A DNA stretch of 32,840 bases from Rhizobiaceae bacterium (GTDB lineage: Bacteria; Pseudomonadota; Alphaproteobacteria; Rhizobiales; Rhizobiaceae). This document shows positions 28,436 to 32,840 of the stretch, piece after piece. The translations under genes and the position numbers were made by a program. The stretch covers positions 1 through 32,840 of the forward strand of contig JALSIJ010000017.1 in the NCBI GenBank assembly GCA_026981655.1, in the 5' to 3' direction. Each line of letters begins with the position of its first letter. Within the stretch, counting starts at the first letter, position 1. The notes below the pieces were generated by a model. It was not told where the DNA came from, made no database searches, and worked only from the letters and a program-made list of their open reading frames with translations.

Positions 28436-30661
28436 CTATTTTTGTGGTTCAAGAGCTGCCGCAGATTTAGCCAACCGCACCAGATTGACAAATTCGGCAC
28501 GATACCCAAACCGGTCCTCTCCCTTAGCGCTGATCGCAAGGGCAATTAATTCGTCATACGAATATTTGCCGGTATATTTTCCACCCTTGAGCATTTGCCC
28601 AAAGGCTGCCACTGCGGCTGCAAAATTAGCGTCCTTTGGCACGTCGTCGCCAGTTACTTCATTGGCAGCAGTCACCGGAATTGTAATCAACTCACTGGTG
28701 TCGCTTTTGGGTTGCTTGTAGCGAATTTTTACAAAGGCATATTCATTTGCCGTCTGCGCATTGGTATCAGCAGCAGGTTGCTTTTTAGCCGCATTGGTTT
28801 TGTAGCGGAGTTCATCAACCAGACGGCCGGAAACACCCTTGGCAGTGATCTCATATAGTGCTGTCACCGTATGGCCCGCACCAATATCGCCGGCATCAAC
28901 TTTATCATTGTTGAAATCCTCGCGCTTAAGCTTGCGGGTTTCATAGCCAATCAGGCGATATTCTCCAACCAATGCCGGGTTAAATTCGACCTGGATTTTC
29001 ACATCCTTTGCAATGGTGAATAATGTTGAACCCGCCTCCTCAACCAACACTTTGCGCGCTTCACTCAACGTATCGATATAAGCCGCATTTCCGTTGCCAT
29101 TTTGAGCAAGGGTTTGCATCAGCGCATCATTATAATTACCGCGACCAAAACCAAGAATGGAAAGCGTCACACCGGATTTTTGCTTGCGCTGAATAAAGCT
29201 TTTCAATTCCTCAGGGTTTGAAATGCCCACATTAAAATCACCATCAGTTGCGAGAATAACCCGGTTCACACCGTCCTTGTCGAGGTTCTGTTCAGCCAGT
29301 TGATAGGCCTGACGGATCCCTTCTGCACCAGCGGTTGAACCGCCAGCGTGAAGTCGATCGAGCGAAGCAAGTATCTTGTGTTTATCGGCAACCTTGGTTG
29401 GAGCCAAAACAACGCCCGCCCGCCCCGCATAGGTGACAATCGAAACCGTATCATCGGGTTTGAGCGACTGCAGCAACAACTTGAATGAATTGCGCAATAG
29501 CGGCAGTTTGTTGGCCGCGTTCATCGAGCCGGATGTATCAATCAAAAACACCAGATTAGCACGTGGTGCTTCGCCCTTCGGCAGTTCATACCCTTTAATA
29601 CCAATGCGCAATAATTTTGAGTTTGCATTCCACGGCGTCGGCATAATGGAAACATTGGCGTTAAACGGCCGCGCCCGGTCGCTTGGTGCTTTGTAGTCAT
29701 AGTCAAAATAATTGATCATTTCTTCAATTCGTACCGCATTTTTCTGCGGCAACACACCACGATTTATGGCGGAGCGAATAAACGCATAAGAGGCTGTATC
29801 CACATCAACAGAAAATGTTGAAACCGGATCTTCAGATGCAAGTTTAACAGGATTATCTTCCACATTGGAAAACTTGTCCCTGCCCTGTACCTCGAATTTC
29901 GGGCGAACAACATCGCCGGCAAATCCCGGTTGTTGGCTCAGGCCAACATTTGCAGATTGGCCAACAATACCGCCGATAGCTGGCCTACTGTCGCGCCGCG
30001 CCCGTTTCAGACCAGCCATTGGCGAAGGTTTTTTCAAATATGCCGGGGCTGGTGAAACCACAGTTGAGGGTGCTTGAGCAGCGGTAATTTCTGCCTCCAC
30101 GGGTTGAACAATCGTTGCCGAACCGGCACTTGTTTTATCCTGATCCTGCGCCTCGGCCCGAACATCACTGTACTTTTTTACCTTTGCAACTTCTGTCAAA
30201 GGCTTTGGACTTGCTTCATTAACGGCCACGACGACTTCTTTAGCTTCATCAGGCTTGGCATCCTGTTTTACAACTTCGCCAGTCCTGGTCTCTTCAACAA
30301 TCGTCGGATCAACCTGGTCAGTGACAATCGGCGTTTCAGGCAAAAGTATATTGATATTGGACACAACCAGCGCCATTACGGCGAAGCTGGCGCCACCTGC
30401 CAACAGGTGTTTATAATTCATATGGGAAATGTTCATTGGGTTTCTCCTTAAAAGAACGTTCAGCATTTTGTTGCCTCGTTCTCTAAGACGCGCGCCAAAC
30501 CCTATTCCTTGGGAGATATTTGTATTTTCTTTTTTTAATTGGTTTTCAACCTCAAACTGCATCATGGCATTTTGAATGGCAGACTTGCGCGCAGCATCAC
30601 TCGGCGAAACAATGTTCTGCCGTTGAAACGCCTTTTCAGCTCTGTTCAGTTCATCACTCAT
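28436..30661 (-). CDS. VWA-domain membrane protein, YfbK type
   Basis: A 741-residue protein. A cytoplasmic N-terminus (~1-83) precedes one membrane helix (~86-103). A low-complexity periplasmic linker with many Val/Lys/Glu/Pro residues follows. The YfbK-type N-terminal VWA-associated region contains PVSTFSVDVDTASYAFIRSAIN. The VWA domain has the metal-site motif LIDTSGSMNAA (~373) and TDGDFNVG (~470). The C-terminal ~200 residues match the domain that ends YfbK proteins (YETRKLKREDFNNDKVDAGDIGAGHTVTALYE, split). Such proteins bind protein partners through Mg2+. The start ATG overlaps the ECF sigma gene stop by 4 bases (ATGA). In this position its cytoplasmic N-terminus may act on the sigma factor, as anti-sigma proteins do, though no known anti-sigma motif is visible. 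Confidence 0.9.
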   Translation of the reverse strand: MSDELNRAEKAFQRQNIVSPSDAARKSAIQNAMMQFEVENQLKKENTNISQGIGFGARLRERGNKMLNVLLRRNPMNISHMNYKHLLAGGASFAVMALVVSNINILLPETPIVTDQVDPTIVEETRTGEVVKQDAKPDEAKEVVVAVNEASPKPLTEVAKVKKYSDVRAEAQDQDKTSAGSATIVQPVEAEITAAQAPSTVVSPAPAYLKKPSPMAGLKRARRDSRPAIGGIVGQSANVGLSQQPGFAGDVVRPKFEVQGRDKFSNVEDNPVKLASEDPVSTFSVDVDTASYAFIRSAINRGVLPQKNAVRIEEMINYFDYDYKAPSDRARPFNANVSIMPTPWNANSKLLRIGIKGYELPKGEAPRANLVFLIDTSGSMNAANKLPLLRNSFKLLLQSLKPDDTVSIVTYAGRAGVVLAPTKVADKHKILASLDRLHAGGSTAGAEGIRQAYQLAEQNLDKDGVNRVILATDGDFNVGISNPEELKSFIQRKQKSGVTLSILGFGRGNYNDALMQTLAQNGNGNAAYIDTLSEARKVLVEEAGSTLFTIAKDVKIQVEFNPALVGEYRLIGYETRKLKREDFNNDKVDAGDIGAGHTVTALYEITAKGVSGRLVDELRYKTNAAKKQPAADTNAQTANEYAFVKIRYKQPKSDTSELITIPVTAANEVTGDDVPKDANFAAAVAAFGQMLKGGKYTGKYSYDELIALAISAKGEDRFGYRAEFVNLVRLAKSAAALEPQK

Positions 30662-31197
30662 AATTCAGCTTCCGCCAGTGTTTTCAGTTTCTTTCGCAAT
30701 TCGTGCATTCGCCACGATATGGTGGATTCCTTTAATCCCAAAATTTCCGCCGCTTCCGCATGGCTCATACTTTCCGCCAATACCAAAATGGCTGTCTCGC
30801 GCAAATCTTCGCCCACCTGATCAAGAGCCCCATACAACCAGGCTATTTCTTTGGCCGCGTCCGCTTCTTCCCCACGCGCAAGTTCCTGCAATTCGCTGTA
30901 GTCGCGGTTTATCCGCCCGGCATTTGCCTGCTTGCGCTGCATATCGCGAACCGCATTAACAACAACCCGGTAAAGCCATGTGGTGAATTTTGCATCCCCC
31001 TTAAAGGAGCGCAGTTTCACAACCAGTGATGCGCACACGTCTTGCGCAATATCTTCAGCGTCTTCGCGCACGCCCGAAAAGCGAAACGCTATGCGATAGA
31101 CAACGTCATAATGCCGCTCCAGTAGAACCTGGAACGCTGCTGCATCTCCTCCAGCCGCCCGCGCCGCCAGTTCGTTGTCACCTGTCTTCATGTACAT
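30658..31197 (-). CDS. ECF-type RNA polymerase sigma factor
   Basis: A 179-residue sigma-70-family factor with only regions 2 and 4. Region 2 includes LLERHYDVVYRIAFRFSGV and the -10 recognition helix EDAEDIAQDVCASL, then FTTWLYRVVVNAVRD. Region 4 is TAILVLAESMSHAEAAEILG, followed by KESTISWRMHELRKKLK, a clear helix-turn-helix. The frame extends 45 codons further upstream, but those residues (YFYRILKYICIG) do not look like a sigma factor. Starts at 31197 (MYMKTGDN) or 31191 (MKTGDN) are more likely. There is no Shine-Dalgarno sequence and a TATAGT-like -10 lies almost adjacent, so a leaderless message is possible. It overlaps the VWA gene and probably controls it and the divergent macroglobulin gene. 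Confidence 0.88.
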   Translation of the reverse strand: MYMKTGDNELAARAAGGDAAAFQVLLERHYDVVYRIAFRFSGVREDAEDIAQDVCASLVVKLRSFKGDAKFTTWLYRVVVNAVRDMQRKQANAGRINRDYSELQELARGEEADAAKEIAWLYGALDQVGEDLRETAILVLAESMSHAEAAEILGLKESTISWRMHELRKKLKTLAEAEL

Positions 31198-31198
31198 G

Positions 31199-31260
31199 TC
31201 ACTATATAAGACGCATCCAATTGCCAATTCCTTGGCACCGATACAAATATATTTTAAAAT
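31199..31260. promoter_or_regulatory. Divergent promoter region with inverted repeat TGCCAA-N4-TTGGCA
   Basis: The perfect inverted repeat at 31222-31237 gives a TTGGCA on each strand. On the plus strand TTGGCA (31232-31237) is followed after exactly 17 bases by TAAAAT (31255-31260), a good promoter for the macroglobulin gene. On the minus strand TTGGCA is followed after 15 bases by TATAGT, close to the sigma-factor start. The shared dyad could also be an operator that balances both directions. Confidence 0.5.
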
Positions 31261-31371
31261 TCTGTAAAAATACCAGCCATTGCCCGATGTTGGGCCTCTT
31301 CGGGCTTGTATTTTGCCCCAAAAGAGCTTCAATTATCAAACTGATACTAAGTTTTGGGAAGGATGTATATT

Positions 31372-32840
31372 ATGTTGTCACGGATGGTGTATTCAACGCT
31401 GGTTTTGGTTTCACTGATATTCACACAATTTATGCCTAACCCGGCCTATTCCCAGTCACAACAAATATTAATCACCAAAGACAGCGATTATTTCGGCTTT
31501 GATCTCGAAACCTTGAAAGATGTATCACTCGATCAATGCAAAGCTACGTGTTTGGGTAACCCTGCCTGCCAGGCATTCACCTATAATACATCTGCGCAAT
31601 TTTGTTTTTTAAAGTCTGATTTCAGCAAATTAAAACCTTTTGCAGGTGCGGTTGCGGGGCTAAAAATAACCCTTGGCAACGAGCCGGATATGGGCGCACC
31701 ACCGAAGCTTACCTACATTCCTTCATATCTGCAAAATGAAGCCAAACAGTTCCGTCTTGGGTTGAAGAGCGGCAAGCCAGTGCCTGAAACCACTGGTTAT
31801 CTAACTATGATTGGCCATGGCAATCGCAGCCTGATTAATAATGATACCAAGAAAGCAATTGGCGGATATTATACGGCACTTCGAATTGACCCGGACAGTG
31901 TCAGCGCCTGGCTGCAATTGGCATCAACCTCATTAATACACCCGACAACCAAGTCGAAAGACAAGCGGTTCTATCGAAGAATAGCCACCTCATCGGCTTA
32001 TAATGCCTATCTGCTGGCCCGCTCCCGCTCTAAACGCGCCGAGGCTTTAGCGCTGTTGGCGAGAGGGTTGGAAGCCCGAACAATCTATCGCCCGGCACTC
32101 ATTGCGTTTAAACAAAGCCTCGCCTTGCGCGAAAACCCGGTTGAACGCGCCGCCTATGCCGAGCTTCTGCGCACCCGCGGTTTCCGGGTTCTCAAGCACA
32201 CGGTCAATTCAGACAATCTTTCACCGCGTATTTGCGTTCAGTTCTCCGAAAAACTCAAATCTAAAAAAACCGATTACGCCAGCTATTTAACCCTTGACCA
32301 AAAAACACCCCAGGCAATTGACGTTCAAAACAAGCAAATCTGCATCGAAGGTCTTTCCCACGGCAAGAGTTATCAGATTGGACTGCGCGAAGGCCTGCCA
32401 TCCTCAATTGGTGAAAATCTGCTGACCAATGTAAATCTCAAAATTTATATTCGTGATCGCAAGCCCTCTGCACGCTTTACCGGCGGTAATTTTGTTCTGC
32501 CGCTATCCGCAAGACGCGGCATTCCCATTGTTACGGTCAACGCAAAAAGTGCTGATCTAAAATTATACCGGATTGGCGAGCGGGCGCTTTCATCTCTCAT
32601 CGGTCGATCAAAATTCCTGCGCCAACTGGAAAGTTACCAGATCAATTATCTGATGAATTCTTTGGGCGAGCCGGTCTGGAACGGCAAGGTTGAAATCAAA
32701 CCTGACCTTAACAGGGAAGTCACCACCAGCATTCCAATTAACGAAGCATTGCCAAACCGCAAACCGGGCGTATATTTGCTCACCGGTGAAGCCAGCCAGG
32801 AAGGTAAAGGCAACCGCGACGATATTGCATCCCAATGGTT
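31372..32840 (+). CDS. Alpha-2-macroglobulin family protein (YfhM type), 3' truncated by the window
   Basis: The frame is open from ATG 31372 to the window edge (489 codons), with GGGAAGGA ten bases before the start. A signal peptide (~1-28, NPAYS before QSQQ) is followed by a PAN/Apple domain (~35-100) with four cysteines in DQCKATCLGNPACQAFTYN and FCFLKS. A helical segment with TPR-like character (~130-260) comes next, then the first macroglobulin beta domains, with the typical stretch ARRGIPIVTVNAKSADLKLYRIGERAL (split over ~382-408). Bacterial alpha-2-macroglobulins are large periplasmic or lipid-anchored protease traps. The PAN-headed version is common in Rhizobiales and usually precedes a pbpC gene, which would lie outside the window. 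The thioester region is not visible here. Confidence 0.88.
   Translation, partial: MLSRMVYSTLVLVSLIFTQFMPNPAYSQSQQILITKDSDYFGFDLETLKDVSLDQCKATCLGNPACQAFTYNTSAQFCFLKSDFSKLKPFAGAVAGLKITLGNEPDMGAPPKLTYIPSYLQNEAKQFRLGLKSGKPVPETTGYLTMIGHGNRSLINNDTKKAIGGYYTALRIDPDSVSAWLQLASTSLIHPTTKSKDKRFYRRIATSSAYNAYLLARSRSKRAEALALLARGLEARTIYRPALIAFKQSLALRENPVERAAYAELLRTRGFRVLKHTVNSDNLSPRICVQFSEKLKSKKTDYASYLTLDQKTPQAIDVQNKQICIEGLSHGKSYQIGLREGLPSSIGENLLTNVNLKIYIRDRKPSARFTGGNFVLPLSARRGIPIVTVNAKSADLKLYRIGERALSSLIGRSKFLRQLESYQINYLMNSLGEPVWNGKVEIKPDLNREVTTSIPINEALPNRKPGVYLLTGEASQEGKGNRDDIASQW

Noticed and set aside
31195-31235. ECF-type autoregulatory promoter (GGAAT ... CGTC) before the sigma gene
   Set aside because: GGAAT and CGTC are present on the minus strand but only about 13 bases apart, short of the usual 16-17.

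Overview
The window looks like a chromosomal segment of an alphaproteobacterium, most likely of the Rhizobiales/Hyphomicrobiales. The reasons are an NnrS-NnrU pair, an ABC importer of the NMT1/THI5-like type, an alpha-2-macroglobulin with an N-terminal PAN domain, a YfbK-type VWA protein coupled to an ECF sigma factor, and a helix-hairpin-helix tail of the kind found on several rhizobial proteins. Base composition looks moderate. No rRNA, tRNA, CRISPR array, transposase or phage gene was recognised. The genus cannot be fixed from the sequence.

Region 1 (1-10141) is a minus-strand catabolic operon. In transcription order it holds a secreted solute-binding protein, an ABC ATPase, an ABC permease, a 5'-nucleotidase-like metallophosphoesterase without a signal peptide, a creatininase-family amidohydrolase, a cytosine-deaminase/AtzC-like amidohydrolase and a FAD-linked oxidase. 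Genes overlap or nearly touch. A Rid-family protein is divergently transcribed from the same upstream region. The set fits uptake and stepwise opening of a nitrogen heterocycle (pyrimidine-like or creatinine-like), but the substrate is unknown. Its downstream end is occupied by an AT-rich AAA/STAND-like ATPase that looks foreign.

Region 2 (10153-14891) holds an NQO1-type flavodoxin-fold reductase, a YbaN-family membrane protein, a 400-base intergenic stretch packed with small hairpins, and a plus-strand operon of nnrS, nnrU and a D-amino-acid-oxidase-like FAD enzyme. An FNR/FixK/NnrR-type box lies 122 bases upstream of nnrS, which points to control by low oxygen or nitric oxide.

Region 3 (14892-27908) is the most unusual. 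A plus-strand gene with a clear promoter and terminator encodes a secreted Asn/Gly-rich protein with five copies of a roughly 22-residue motif. A seven-gene minus-strand run encodes an SCP2-like lipid-carrier protein, an RND adaptor, an RND pump with a ~365-residue cytoplasmic tail ending in a helix-hairpin-helix domain, three secreted low-complexity proteins, and a membrane-anchored TPR protein. One of the three secreted proteins carries the same motif as the plus-strand protein and the same cleavage-site sequence. In composition these proteins resemble sulfur-globule envelope proteins of sulfur oxidisers. The working hypothesis is export of a hydrophobic or sulfur cargo together with a secreted proteinaceous matrix or globule coat. 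No sulfur-oxidation enzyme is present in the window, so the cargo is not established. A housekeeping-like SDR sits between the two parts.

Region 4 (27909-32840) holds a small unrecognised protein, a VWA/YfbK-type membrane protein overlapping an ECF sigma factor gene by 4 bases, and, divergently, the first 489 codons of an alpha-2-macroglobulin that runs off the window. A perfect inverted repeat supplies candidate -35 elements in both directions between the last two.
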